Source of the DNA: Phalacrocorax aristotelis
Lineage: Eukaryota; Chordata; Aves; Suliformes; Phalacrocoracidae
Reading direction: 5' to 3'
NCBI RefSeq assembly: GCF_949628215.1
Contig: NC_134286.1
Location: 2,356,001 to 2,420,000 of the forward strand
Length of the DNA: 64,000 bases
Part shown: positions 21,266 to 33,793 of the stretch, piece after piece
Numbering within the stretch: the stretch's first letter is position 1
Layout: each line of letters starts with the position of its first letter
Notes under the pieces: model-generated
What the model saw: the letters and a program-made list of their open reading frames with translations, nothing else
What the model was told of the DNA's origin: nothing
The model's database searches: none
Made by a program: the position numbers and the translations under genes

Positions 21266-24200
21266 GGTAGGACTGATGTTCTTTTATTCCCAGTTATCTT
21301 TGATTCAGGCTAACGGGTTTAAATTGTACTTTTTTGGATTATTGCAACGTAGACTTGGTGCCTCTTCCAACTTGCACTGGAAGAGCTGAGAGGGGCTGGG
21401 GGCACCCCACCGAGGGGTGGGAGGGTGCAGCATTAACCACCAACCCCTGTGAATCTCCAAAAGTAAATGAGTGGAAGCGAGGAGATGCAGGCGAAGCCCA
21501 GGCACGGGGGAGCAGCCAATATCTCTGCTTATCAGAAGAGCTCCCGTAAGTGCTCGTGAGATGCTCTGTGTATCAGAGGGAGAGGAGGGGTACGGCTTAA
21601 GCCAAAATAGCCAGCCATGAAGTTCCAAACTGTGTTTTCTGTTACACGAGTATCAAGAAGCTGCATTTAAGAATAATGCCAACCGCAGCGATTCTTAGCC
21701 TTTGCAAAACCCACAGCTGCTTGTGAAGGGACTTGTCTCAGTGGCCTCTTTGAAGCCATACAGCCCCATCTCCACCAGCACGGGGATCACCGGTCCCGTT
21801 TACTCATTGCTCTGGGTCTCACTTGGGTTCATCTAGTGAGACGAACTTTGTCCGAGGGATTTTCTTAAATGGTTGCTCCTTGCAAGGGGCAGCATGCCGA
21901 TTTTCCACCAGCAATTTTCCACTTAACTGTGAGAACCGGGGGAGGGAGGAGGCAGGGTTATCTGCGCTGCCACCTCTGCTCACAGCCCCACGGGCATGCA
22001 GCTGCGCATCTCGGGGGGGGCGTGCGCTGACGGTTTGGGTGGAAAACTCATGGCTTTGGTGCTCGTTACTATGCACATCTACCAGTGATATCAGGGTGTG
22101 CTAGGAAACAAGAAAGGGGGGGGGGGATTAGGCTAATACACAACACTGCTGGTCCGGGTTTATTTTCCTTTTTTAACAAAGATAAATATTAACAAGGGAG
22201 GACAAGAGCTTTTGCAAAGTATTAAAAGGCAAAAGCAGCGTATTTTACATGGCATTAAATGGGAGCGTTTATTTTTCCCCCTGCATATTCTTTGGAATTT
22301 ACCCAGCCAAAATCCCCCTGGTGTTCCCAGCTGCCTGTCCGCCTGACTCACCGCCGACCAGCACGCAGCCAGCCCCCCCCACTGCCACCCAGTCCCTCTT
22401 CCCTGTGAGCTCCCCCAGGGCTCCAGCCCCACAGCTCCTTCCCAAAATTTCAGTGCCAGAGGCAGAATCTCCCTCGAGCAGATGTCGGCAGCTCTGCTGC
22501 TCCTCCCAGCACGACACGGGCTGGAAGGCAGGGAGCGGGGGCAAGGCATGCCACAGAAACACCCAGTTACCTTAACAATGAGAAAATGAGAAATTAATGG
22601 AAGAACAAATCAGACGAACCCTTTTTCTCCTGCTGTGCCAATGCCCCACAGTCCTAACCTGTAAAATCTTGGCCGTTTCCCTGCTCTTCCCCCAGAAGAA
22701 GAATTCACTGCTTTTAGTGACACATTTCAGGTAACCACAGACATGGGATGAGCTGAACAGGTACTTGCTCTGGTACTCTGCAGCTGAGTCAAAATTAAAA
22801 AGCCACTCTCACCCATATCGCTTTGCAAAGACAGCATTGGCAAATATACCCCGGCAACTCGGAGCATGTCTGGTGCAGAACAGATGCCGGGCGACCGGAG
22901 GAGGCCACGGGTACCCGGGCTGGGAGGCGCTGCTGACGGGACCCCGGAGGTGCCCAGGCCGGGGTGAGGCTGGGAAGGAACGCAGGGGGTCCGGGTTCCT
23001 GCTGCGTCAGGACAAGCACAGCAAAACACAGGAGGCCACGAGGATGCCTAACAAAAGCACCGGGGCCTCTGTGGGCAGATACTGCCAAAGAGGAGATAAA
23101 GAGAGAAATCTCCACTGTTAGCACATCGAGAGGCAACCTTGCTCCTATGGAGGAGGATACAAACCCCAAATATCTACCAGAAAACTGCTTTAAGGGAAAA
23201 AAGCCTTTATCCCCCCCAATGTTTTTTTAAAAGAACTACAAAGCAATCCTGCGCAATAATCAGTTTATATTTCTATCACAGAATCATTAAGGCTGGAGAA
23301 AGACCTCTATGATCATCAAGTCCAACCATCCAAATAAAATATCACTTCTATCTTCAGTTAATACCTATTAATTATTACTACAAGTAGTTATCTGTGCCAA
23401 AATAGGACAGCAGCACTTCAGGTGACACAGAAAACAAGTGGTTACTGGGAGAAGCCCGGCACAGGACCCCGCTGCCCTGCTCCGGTCCCCAGGCCAGCTC
23501 CCATGTCCCCATATCCCCAGCCAACCGCACAGGGAGGGACAGAGCCACCGCCTCTGCTTGTGCTGCTTCAGCGGGAAACTAAATGTCTATTTGGAGTTAC
23601 CCCTGTGCACGTTCTTCTTTTATTTCAGGCCACGGAGGAAAAGAAAAAACAATAGAGGAGAGGTCCCAGCCGGCAGCAGAGCCAAGCACCCCCCAAAAGG
23701 GTAAGTCAGCAGATGACACCAGGGTGCCAGGCGCAGCCCCAGCTACTGCTCTGCCCATGTCACCTCTGCCAAAGGCATTACATGTTTTTACAGCATAAAT
23801 ACCAGCCTCGCACCAAACGCGGGGTGCCTGCACACCCACTGCTCACCTGGGCCAGCCGCAGTCCTTGCGAGGATGGCGCTCAGTGGCAGAATCCAGCCGG
23901 GCCGATCTCTTGCCCTCGTTCCGGGAGGCAGCAGGAGGTGTTGGGCAGCATCCCAGGTTCCCCAAGGACCTGAGCTCCAAGAAGGGACCAGGTATGTTGC
24001 AGGAGCAGCACCTACAAACAGCACCTGGCCATGGGCTGCTTTCCCTCAACCTGACTTAAGAGACTTTCCTCCACCAAGTTGGGTTTTAAGAGCTTTGTTT
24101 CCTGGGGTAAAACCCATCGGGTTTGCTAATGACGGCCCTAGGTTGACCCAGGCAATTATAACCATCCTCAGGTGGGGCAGAGCCCTGCTGCACCTGAGGC

Positions 24201-27200
24201 TTGTGGATATTGTGGCTGTAAGCAGCGGCTCCCGCATCCCCAGCTCCCACACTTGTTCCCATGGAGCATACGGATAGATGGCTGCACTTCAGCGTATAGG
24301 GAATACCTGACACAGTATGTGCCCAGCTTTAGCAAACCCTGGTTGTAAAGGCTGGCCACAAAGCTTACCTGGTCTTTCTGACTCATTTAGTACAAACAAG
24401 AAGTCTTCATCCAGTGCCCTGATGTGGCTGAGTGTGGGGTCTCCTTGGCAAAATGGGGGGGGAACTATTCAGGGGAAGAAGAAAGCCATGCCAGGGGAGA
24501 CTTGCACCCACCACCACAGCGAGCCCCGCGCATCAAGGGGAAGCGAGTGCAGAGCATGTGAAACAATATTTCCTCTTTCTGGAACTTTTTTTAGCATCCT
24601 GCTGGTTTTTACGTAGCACATTTGGCTGAACTTTACAATGTTACTGCCCGGGATTTCCAAAGCAGGGTTTCTCACGTTGCCATGTTTTTACCCCGCCTCT
24701 GAGGGTGGCCATTCTTGCAGGCGGGGGGTGTTTCTGGGTGCCCTGGGCAAGCACCCTCACTGCTTCTTGGCTATAGCTGGGCTTTCTGGAACTCCTTGCG
24801 CTGCGGGTTTGCTGCCCCAGAGGGAGGCAGAAGGTGCTGCAAGCGCAGCCCTGCCCCAGGGCTGGGCTGGAGGGAGCAGAGGGTGGTGTTGCTGTGCAGC
24901 GGGGATGGGGAAATGCAGGCACTGGGGGGCAGCAGGAGAAATGCTGGTGTGCACGTGTGTGTGCACTGGGCTGTGAACAGCCAGATGGGCTGGGACTGCA
25001 CCTTGTCCTTCCCTTTGCGTGTCTCATGGCCCAGCGACGGAGGTAGGGTGGATTTACCCACCTGGGAATGCAGCCAGAGGAAAAGGAGTGCGACTCAGCC
25101 TCCCTGACTGGGTGATGGGAGCCCTTGAGCAAGAGATGAGAAGAAAGACAAACTTTTTTTTTTTTAAAAAAAAAGAAAATAAAAAAAAATCACTGGAAGG
25201 AAGAGCTGGGTGATGCAGGCTTAGGGCTTTATCTGGCAAACGCGCCTGTAGATGCCTCCCTGCCAGGCATAGCCCTGCCCGAGCAGCATTCCCAGGAGCG
25301 GTGCCAGCTGGGCACGCGTGCATCTGCACTAGCAGGGCACCTGGATGGGCAGCGAGCGATGGCACTGCAAAATGAGCCAAGCTCCTCGCTGCTGGCGCTT
25401 CAGAGCAAACTTCAGGCAAGAAGTTGAGACATTCTGGGTGAAAAAAAGTGAAAATCAACCAAAGGCAAAGCTGTGCAGCTCCTCGCGAGCCACCCTTGCT
25501 CTGCAGGACAGGCTGCCCACGTCCTACGGGACGATGCTGGTACCTGGGAAGCCAAGAGGAGTAGAGGAGCTCTCCAGGAATGAGAGGATGCTCCCAGTCA
25601 CTGGTGCCCTGGTCCCACTGCCTGGCCATAGCCCAGGGACCTGCAGCGCGGTGGTTTTGCTCGGACACCCCGGCAGGACCAGGGCCTGGATGGGAAGCCC
25701 GGACACTTCTGACGCGTGCTGAGGAGTTTGCTGTAACGGTAAAGACAGGCACGTCTTCACAGGGCCTCCGTAGTGCCATAGAAAACCGACATGAAAGAGA
25801 GCATCCCTCCCATCCTCTATAGGTACCAGTCCCCACTGAGCAGCTCTGGATGCTTTCGCAGCACAGCCTGCTCTACCTGTACCTTTTCAAGCCCAGCAAG
25901 GTGATTTTCCACCACTTGGGGAGGATGTACTGGTTTTGGCCAACTGGTTTGGCTCGATCCCAGTACAGAGAAGGGAGTAACCCACCCGAAGCAGGCGCTG
26001 CTGTCAGGAAGCCCCAAAGGGGTTAACCAGCTGCCAAGGGCGAGCTCTGAAGTCCCAGGGAACCCCAGGGCCTGGACAGGCACTTGCAAAAACCAGACAC
26101 ATCCACAACCACCCCCCGGTTACTCGTGTCAGCCAAGCTCCAGCAAGTGGAAACCGAAGCCCTCGGCCCAAGTTACCCACCAGTGACAGATAAAACCTAA
26201 CAAGTAGGTGAGCACTAAGTAGTTTTCCTGCATGACAAAGACATTACTCACATTTCTAGAATTAGTCACGCACGTTTGTGCACCAGAATTTGGGCGGAGA
26301 ATTAATAAAAGCATTAAAAAGTCTCTGAACAGAAGGCTAATTAACTCCACGGCTTATTTATTGTTGCTTCTGAGGTTTAACGGGATTATTTCACGAGCCA
26401 TTTTGCTCTACTGGTTATGTTAGATGCTGGCTCCGTGGAAGAAAGGAAGACATCTCATGCTCATTGGGCTTGTATGTGGGAGAAATTACACAGACACAGA
26501 AAAGCTGCCCCCTCCCCAAACCGTTTCCTTTTGTAGAAGATCTTCTGTTTCCACGCGAAGCTACTTTAAAGTTTTGGTGCAATCACACTGGCAAGCGTGA
26601 ACACCGTCTTCATTAATAGACATTCGCATTTTAATGCCTATACCTCAAAGCACAGGAAAAACCATCTGGGATTGCAGCAGGGTGTAATTTTGCCTTTATA
26701 AACATGCCTGTGGCATCTTGGTTGGTACCTACGAACTTCTCCTGCTTAGACCTGTAGTATAATTCTTCATGCTGAAGCAAAAGGCAAGCCTGAGAAATTG
26801 GCTAGAGATCTGAATTTCCTCTTTTGTAAATGTTAAAATAAAGTCCACCTACAGACTCCTTAGTGATGACATCTGGTATTTCCAACAGCCACAGCAGTCA
26901 CGTGCGCAAGATGGGTAAAGGAAAGGCTTAGAAAAAGCAGTTGTGCGAAAGTCAAATTTCATATAATGCAGGTAGTTCTGCAGCAAAATGCGTTTAATAA
27001 GTGGGTCGGTTGTCCCTGCTTGCACCCAAGTATGTGTTATATTCTGTTTGTGAATGTAAGAGTTGACCCCGGTCTGGTGAAAGCCACCGACTTGGGAGCT
27101 CCACTCCACGCCGCAGCAGCAGCGGCTGCGCCAGTGGAAAATGTTCATTTCTCAGGCGCCTGTGTCAGGCCCATCTACACGAGGAGCAGATTTCATTGCG

Positions 27201-28142
27201 TCATCTCTCGGCTGTCTCTAGCTGCAGCGCGGGTGGGAAGTTTCTGAAGGGCTTTCCTGGGAAGATGAGGGGAGTGTTAAACTCACGAGTGCTGTGTGAG
27301 GCGAGAGGATCCCTCTGCTCGCGGTGGGGCAGCGAGGAGGGATGCAGGCACGGCGCTCACCGGAGCGCCTCTGTGCCGGCTGCACGCCCAGGCACGGGGA
27401 GGCCAATGCAGCTGGGGGCAAAGGGAGATTCGGATGGGAACGCTGGAGCTGGGAAAGATGCAGCTGCAGAAACCTGGCAGCAAGTTTAATACACCCTGCA
27501 ATCGGGGGTGACTTCTGCTTGGAGGTACAGCACAGGAGGCTGATTTGTAGCAGCATATTAAACCAATTTTCTATTTGTTTCTCGCTGGTTTTGCACCTCC
27601 CTTCACTGGGCGAGGAGGCATGGCGCTTGTTAGGCGGGAGAAGAGGTGACCGCCGCGGATGCCACCAGCAACAGATGTCTGCTAGAGAGATGCTCCTACT
27701 GCTCTTGCAAGCTTTCCCCTACCTTTCGCTTTGTAAGACCCGCGTCTCCCCGCAGCATTATAACAGCACCTTTCTGCCTTTCAGCTGCAGGGCCACGGCG
27801 ATTGTCAAGCTCCTGTGCTGAGAGAAGTGGCTGAAATGCCACCCAAAAGGTGACAGAAGTGCAGCTCCGGTGACAAACTGTCAACTGCTTCAGCACGCAA
27901 GGATGCGTTTCTCGGTGTGGATCCCCTCCCTGTCAATCCTGCAAGCGACTAGAATAAGGTTCGGTAACTTCTGACAAAAAGCATGTGCAAAGCACACGAG
28001 CAGGACTTCAATTAACTCCCTGACCCCGTAACGAAGCTCCTCCACAGATGGACACAATGATCTGCTAACTGAGGCCTCACACACGGATGCCAAGGACCCT
28101 TTTATTTAAGCACCAACAACCTGAGGGCAACCTGGCTGCAGG
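21266..28142. other. Intergenic 5' flank of GPR174
   Basis: No coding gene recognised. Apart from the short CR1 fragment at 23276-23335, I see a 10-G run near 22118-22128 and adjoining T and A runs at 25154-25174. A good acceptor-like sequence ending CTTTCAG lies at 27784 and could belong to a GPR174 non-coding exon, but there is no supporting partner. Confidence 0.4.
23276..23335 (-). mobile_element. Short CR1 LINE 3' end
   Basis: TCACAGAATCATTAAGGCTG is followed by AAGACCTCTATGATCATC and AAGTCCAACC, which is the avian CR1 3' terminus in reverse complement. Only about 60 nt remain. Confidence 0.7.
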
Positions 28143-28178
28143 ATGCAAGTGGGGACCATGTTATCATGCCGGGGCTGA
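28143..28178 (+). other. Candidate upstream ORF before GPR174
   Basis: An 11-codon frame with ATG at 28143 and a second in-frame ATG at 28158 ends at TGA, 21 nt before the GPR174 start. If it lies in the 5' UTR it could reduce initiation at GPR174. Whether this segment is transcribed is unknown. Confidence 0.3.
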
Positions 28179-28199
28179 GCACGGATCTGGAGCACAACC

Positions 28200-29192
28200 A
28201 TGATGAACAGTTTGAATTGCTCTGAAACAGACCTCAAACCCTACTATGCGATTACATACACTTTCATCCTGATCCCTGGACTAATAGGCAACACATTAGC
28301 TTTGTGGGTCTTTTACGGGTACATGAAAGAGACTAAAAGGGCCGTAATATTTATGATCAATTTAGCCATTGCTGACTTGTCGCAGGTTTTGTCCTTGCCC
28401 CTGAGGATCTTCTACTACTTGACCGGGACGTGGGAATTTGGAGGAGCTCTCTGCTTGTTTTGCTTCTACCTGAAGTACGTCAATATGTACGCCAGTATCT
28501 ACTTCTTGGTCTGCATCAGCGTAAGACGATACTTGTTTCTTATATACCCATTCAAATTCAACGACTGCAAACGCATCTGTGATGTGTATATCAGCATCGT
28601 CGGGTGGGTTGTCGTCTGTGTCGGCTGTTTGCCTTTCCCGCTTCTCAGGCTTCACCAGCAAAACACCACCACCACCACCACCACGTGTTTTGTGGATCTC
28701 CCCGTACAGCAAATTGAGCTTCCCGCCTCCATTGCAATGATGACTATAGCTGAATTGGCGGGGTTCATAACACCCCTGCTCATTATCCTATACTGCTCAT
28801 GGAAGACTGTCTTATCACTAAAAGAAAAAAATTCTGCTTCACATGACCTCGGAGAGAAAAAAAAGGCTTTAAAGATGATTCTCACTTGTGCTCTGGTATT
28901 TCTGATTTGCTTTGCACCTTATCACATCAGCTTTCCATTAGATTTCTTTGTCAAAACCAAAACGATTAAGAACGGGTGCATCCAGAAGGTGATCTCGGTG
29001 TTTCACGTGGTAGCTTTGTGCCTTGCCAGCTTGAACTCCTGCGTGGACCCAGTCATCTACTACTTCACTACAGATGAGTTCAGGAGACGCCTTTCCAGGC
29101 AGGATTTGCAAGACAGCATTCAGCTCCACAACCTCAGTTACGTGAGGAAGCACTCCAGAGAGCCGCTCAGGGAGGACACCATGGACTACTAG
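28200..29192 (+). CDS. GPR174: GPR174, lysophosphatidylserine receptor LPS3
   Basis: A 330-residue class A GPCR in one exon. In mammals GPR174 is a lysophosphatidylserine receptor that restrains T-cell and B-cell activity; that is family knowledge. Diagnostic segments include YMKETKRAVIFMINLAIADL (41-60), SLPLRIFYYL with R69, YVNMYASIYFLVCISVRR (93-110) and EFRRRLSRQDL (293-303). The expected TM3-ECL2 disulfide is C85-C163. The DRY site reads VRRY, as in mammalian GPR174, which has RR there. FAPYH lies in TM6 and DPVIYY in TM7. ECL2 contains seven consecutive Thr (156-162) encoded by an ACC repeat. Two ATG codons are in tandem at the start, and I took the first. The C-tail after residue 310 differs from the mammalian tail. 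It is convergent with ITM2A. Confidence 0.95.
   Translation: MMNSLNCSETDLKPYYAITYTFILIPGLIGNTLALWVFYGYMKETKRAVIFMINLAIADLSQVLSLPLRIFYYLTGTWEFGGALCLFCFYLKYVNMYASIYFLVCISVRRYLFLIYPFKFNDCKRICDVYISIVGWVVVCVGCLPFPLLRLHQQNTTTTTTTCFVDLPVQQIELPASIAMMTIAELAGFITPLLIILYCSWKTVLSLKEKNSASHDLGEKKKALKMILTCALVFLICFAPYHISFPLDFFVKTKTIKNGCIQKVISVFHVVALCLASLNSCVDPVIYYFTTDEFRRRLSRQDLQDSIQLHNLSYVRKHSREPLREDTMDY
28665..28685 (+). repeat. ACC trinucleotide repeat inside GPR174
   Basis: Six ACC codons plus ACG encode Thr156-162 in extracellular loop 2, immediately before the conserved ECL2 Cys163. Confidence 0.9.
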
Positions 29193-29406
29193 CACCGGCC
29201 TTCCCCACACGGTTGCCAGGACTTCAAATGTTCACTATCTTTTGGGGTTTGGCCCAATTTTCTTTTTCCCCAGACACTGAGAGCAACAACTCAGACAAGC
29301 TTCTGCTGATTTCAGTGGAGAAATGCAAACAAAAAATCCCAAAACCCCAAACCTCACCGCAAATATGTTGATTTAATACTTTGGTTGCAAATTTTCTCTA
29401 AATATA

Positions 29407-29412
29407 AATAAA
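29407..29412 (+). terminator. Poly(A) signal candidate for GPR174
   Basis: AATAAA inside an ATAAATAAATAA context, about 215 nt past the stop codon. Confidence 0.45.
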
Positions 29413-30473
29413 TAACCCCGTGTAATATTTCTAAGCTGGGCAGTAGGAGGAGGACGCGGACCCATGGCAAGGGGCAATGCTGTGCCCCGTTGTCACCGGT
29501 GGGGCCATTACACGGCCGAGTCCCGGTCACGCACCCTGGCTTCAGCAAGAGGCGGCAAAGATTTGGGGGTCTTGCTACACAGGAAGAATGTCATCCTGAA
29601 AATTAGTAGGTGACACAGTTTATATATATTTCTGAAGCAAAAGACAATCCAGCAGTGACTAATTTTTGCAGAGTGCCAAGAGCCTGCCTCAAGCCATGTT
29701 GACCACGCAGCGAGGAGCATAAGGTGGCCCCAAAGGACTTGCCATCTAAATAGTTAACTGAGCTTCTGTTTTGGGGTGTAGCAAATGACATGCCCCCAAA
29801 TCACAAAGTCATTGAAGCGTTCAGACACTATTTTTCTGCCACCAGTTCCCATTTGTGGATCACAAGCCATATGGTTTGAAGCCACGTCGCTGCCTTGGAT
29901 AAGCTTTAACCGCAGGGCTGTGCTTTGGGGGTATTTATTCAGGCTAGATGTCCATCAAGCCTTTCAGGTCCTCTTTTCACCAAAGATGGGGCAAATTATT
30001 TCCCTTTCACTGATAACTGACCCTGCGCCATCACATCTACTCTTCGTTAACAGCAGCTTGATTAAAACGCAGTCAGAGGAACCAAACCTTCCTGAAGTTT
30101 ACAGTAATGGGAACTCCCTATAAGCAGAGTCAAAGGTGCCCCACAACAGGCTACGCGAGATTTTTAAGAAAGGCTCAAACGTGGATGTGTTTTTAATAAC
30201 AATTTCTTTAAAATGAAACAACAGAAACTTTGGGCTTGACTGGCATTTCATTTGCACCTTCCTGTAACATTTATTTTTCTGTGAACGTTTGAAAAGTTAT
30301 GTTTTGAAATCTAAAAATACTGTGACGGTACTAGGTTTTATTTAATGCAAGTGTGTGTTTTATAGATTTAATTTATAAAAAATATATATATCTTGTAGAA
30401 AAATGATGTGAATCCCAGAGAGTGTTGGTACCACATAAGACTTTTTTTCTTCTTTTCAAAAACCGTGCTATAT

Positions 30474-30479
30474 AATAAA
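30474..30479 (+). terminator. Distal poly(A) signal candidate for GPR174
   Basis: AATAAA about 1.3 kb past the stop codon, at the end of an AT-rich stretch. It would give a long alternative 3' UTR. Confidence 0.3.
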
Positions 30480-33400
30480 ACAAAACTCCACCGAGCCTGA
30501 GCCAGTGTGTCTGTATCTGAGTGTGTTGGCTGAGTAAGCACTGCTAATTCACGGAAACCACAAAGCACACTGTAATTTGTTCACAGCAATGAAGAAATAT
30601 TTAATTTTTTTACTTCCTGTTGTGATTTAAAAAAAATCCTTTTTTAAAAAAAATTTTAAATGCAGTTCTGGGCCCACTCTCCCCTCGTAACCGCCTGCAT
30701 CACCAACACGCACTTCCACGCACCGAAGCGTGGCAGTCCTTGGCTTGCCAATGCCTCTCAAGCAGCTGCAGAACATTTTAGATGCCCTTTTCAAAATTAT
30801 TTTAACCTCCTCCTTGCGCTGGGAACAAAAGCAAAATGCTGGCTCGCAAAGGGACAAAACACACTGCTGCGAACTGCAGCAGCTCAGCTGCCCCCCACGA
30901 GAGGTCTACCGAGACAACGTGAATCCCTGCAGCTGAAGGCCAGCACCGGCCCAAGCCCATCACCGTCCCTTCTGTCCCCCGTCCCCAGGCACGTGGGAGG
31001 GGAGCAAGATGGCCCCGTACAACACCCCCAAGCTACTTTTAGCTTCTGAGGGGAAAGGATGTTACACAAAATGGTGTCAGAAGTTCAGAAATTGTTCAAT
31101 GAGAAAAAACTCAATAAGCTTCAGTTTTCCCAGCTAGAAAATTCTGTGGGTGCCACGCGAGCCGTCTCCTCGGCTGCTATAGCAACGTGGTTTATTCATA
31201 TTAGTATTAACGGTCTCTTTTTACAGGAAGTTGGGTGTAATAGTCACGGTAGCTCACATGAGCCGATTTCATGAGTGACCTGCCTGCCCTCCCCCTGCCA
31301 CAGCCCCTCTGCCCCAGGCGGGGCTTGCCACGACCACGCTCTCCATCACAGAGGTCTCACAAGCTGATGTCACCACGGACACCTGGAGAATCAAGATATT
31401 GCTTAGATTAACTGAAGGTGTACTTTCGTGCCCTGTTGATGGCGCGGGATCCATACCAGCCCATGCTCGAGCCCCGGAGCGATCACACACCAGCAGAGGT
31501 GCTCTGCTGCATTTTTGCCATCTGAGAAAGCCTCGAGTGGGGATGGCACGTGGCACACCGGAGGTTTGGAGAAGACAAGTGATGCCCAGCCACTGCAGCA
31601 GCAGGGAGTGATTGCTGTTCAATCGCTTTTCTGCCCAGCTTCGAGCTCTGTGCTAGGCAAGATCCAGTTCTTCATGTGGACTTTGCTCAGCTCTGGCCGC
31701 AGCTCTCCCTTAGCCTGTTCAAAGCCAGCAGAAGCTGATATTCCCATGGAAATCTTTTCTCCGGAAAGCCTTTTGAGTAATAAATCTGGTCTGCAGCACT
31801 GGACTGGGAATCTGAATGAGAACATAACTGAGAGCAAAAATAAAAAAACAAACCCCAAAATACCCCCTTTATTCTGCAGGAAGTATTTCCTCTGGTTGCT
31901 CAAGAAGCACCTCTCCCCTGAGAGGGTTGTTATTGCCAAGAAGCAAAGCACTGAAGCGTCTGCCCAGGACCTCGCCAGGCGGACTTTGTGCTGAAGTGAC
32001 GTGTGGCTTTTTGACACAGAGTTAGATTTAATTTGTGCTAGGCCAAAAGAAAAGGTATATTCTCTCTTTTTTTGCAGCAGCAGTTATGTTTCAGGAGGGT
32101 TATTCTGTATCTGGCAGGGCAAGAAGCCTCTTTCAAGGACTCTCCCTGAAACTGGAAGCCAGGGGCATGCTGAGGGCAGGCTGCATCGTCCCGATCCCAA
32201 AAAAAGCCATCTGTGGCAACAGCACAGACCCAGGAAAGGTCTCGGGGGATGCTTGGGGATCTTAAGCTGTTCAGATACAGCATCAAGACATGGGTTATTA
32301 TTTTGGGGAAGTATTATTTATACCCAACAGAACGAGGCGAATGAGGATGACACAGTTCTGGGTGGAAGCGGAGCTATCGGCTGCACGCCACAGCCCTGTT
32401 TCCACTGACTCCCACACAGCCGCGCGCCTCCAAACCCACGCGCCGTGGAAAGTGCCAACGATTTCATCACACCTCAGGCACCGCTTCTCACAGCTTCCTT
32501 TGTGTCATTGTCATCAAGAGAAGAGACATGATGGGGTTTTTTTTGTCTTTTTGCACATTGAGACTTAAAACCGTACTTGCAAGTGAAGGCTGCTGCGGAA
32601 GTGGGAGAGCTGCGCCCGCCCCTCTTCATGTTCTCCTCTTTACACCTTCGCGAGATGGTTGGGTTGAGACAGGTCAGAGACCACTGAAGCAGCTCACTTA
32701 CTACAGATGGTCCGCTTGGGGAGAGCGTTGAAACGCCAGGCCGTGGGCAGCAATCCTGCCCGGGCACAGCCATCCTCAGCCACTGGCTGGGGGGTTTCCC
32801 GCAGCTGCACTGAAAGCATCGCTCTCCAGAGCCATGAAAAGCTCTTTTCCAACCTGCTTGACCAACATCTGAACCCCCTCATCCCAGCAGCAATGAATTC
32901 CCTATTTTAGTTATGTGTACATGGCTTGGAAACGTACTGCTGTCACTTTGAGGCAGCCACCTGACAACACCTTTCGGTGTCCTTTCCTCTTGCACCACGA
33001 GAGACCAGTTCCCTTTTCAGCTCCTCTGCGCGCCTCGTGCCTCAGCAGAGATGAGGTCTCCCCCTCGCTCAGGACCCCCGGCCACCTCCTGGGTGGGAGA
33101 AGGGCCACGTGCTGACAGCCACAGCACAGGTCCTTCGTGGCCACAGCCTGTCACGTTTCCAACATCCTCTTCACCTCCTCTGCCATCACCAGCCGTTGCC
33201 CACAAGCTATCCACGTAACTCAAAATATCGCCTTTCTTCATGAAAAGAGCCAGTTTACATCTCCTCTTGCCTAAGCGGCGTTTCTTCCCCCTTACACGTC
33301 TTTTAACAGCACTAGACTTCATTTGCTATTTTCTTATCTGGTTACTCAACAACCTGAGGACTCCCCGTTTCTCCATAGCCGCTGTTACATTTTCCTGCTC

Positions 33401-33793
33401 TGGTTAAGGCTGCATCAGCAGCAAACTTTGACACTTTTTACTTCACTGTTTACTTCCTTTTTCATTTTGTTGTTACAGGCTAAAAATTAGTATCATCCCC
33501 AGTGTCACAAAAACAGCTCGCTGGCTGTGAAGGCACACAGACATCAAACGCGGTGCTGCTGGACACCGCTCCTCACACCTCAGTAACTAAAGAAAAAGCC
33601 ACAGCGAGTGACCCAGATACAAGTCAGTGATATCCAGTATGGAAAAAAAAAAAAAACAACAAAAAAAGATAAAATCTTGTCAGAGGTGGTTTGATGAATA
33701 CCCTGACAAAAAGAGAGCACATAAGCTGGAGCTGCCTGGACAGTGCCTGGCTCACGCTGCCAGTTAAGTCAGGGCAGAAGAGCTCCAGCATTT

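Larger units (their letters stand above)
29193..33793. other. 3' flank of GPR174 and intergenic sequence
   Basis: Probable 3' UTR followed by sequence with no recognisable gene. The 30150-30660 part is strongly AT-rich. An A-rich patch lies at 33640-33670, just before the next CR1. Confidence 0.45.

Noticed and set aside
28178-28199. Short spacer before the GPR174 start treated as a bacterial-type ribosome site
   Set aside because: The genome is vertebrate, so Shine-Dalgarno-like purines have no meaning here.
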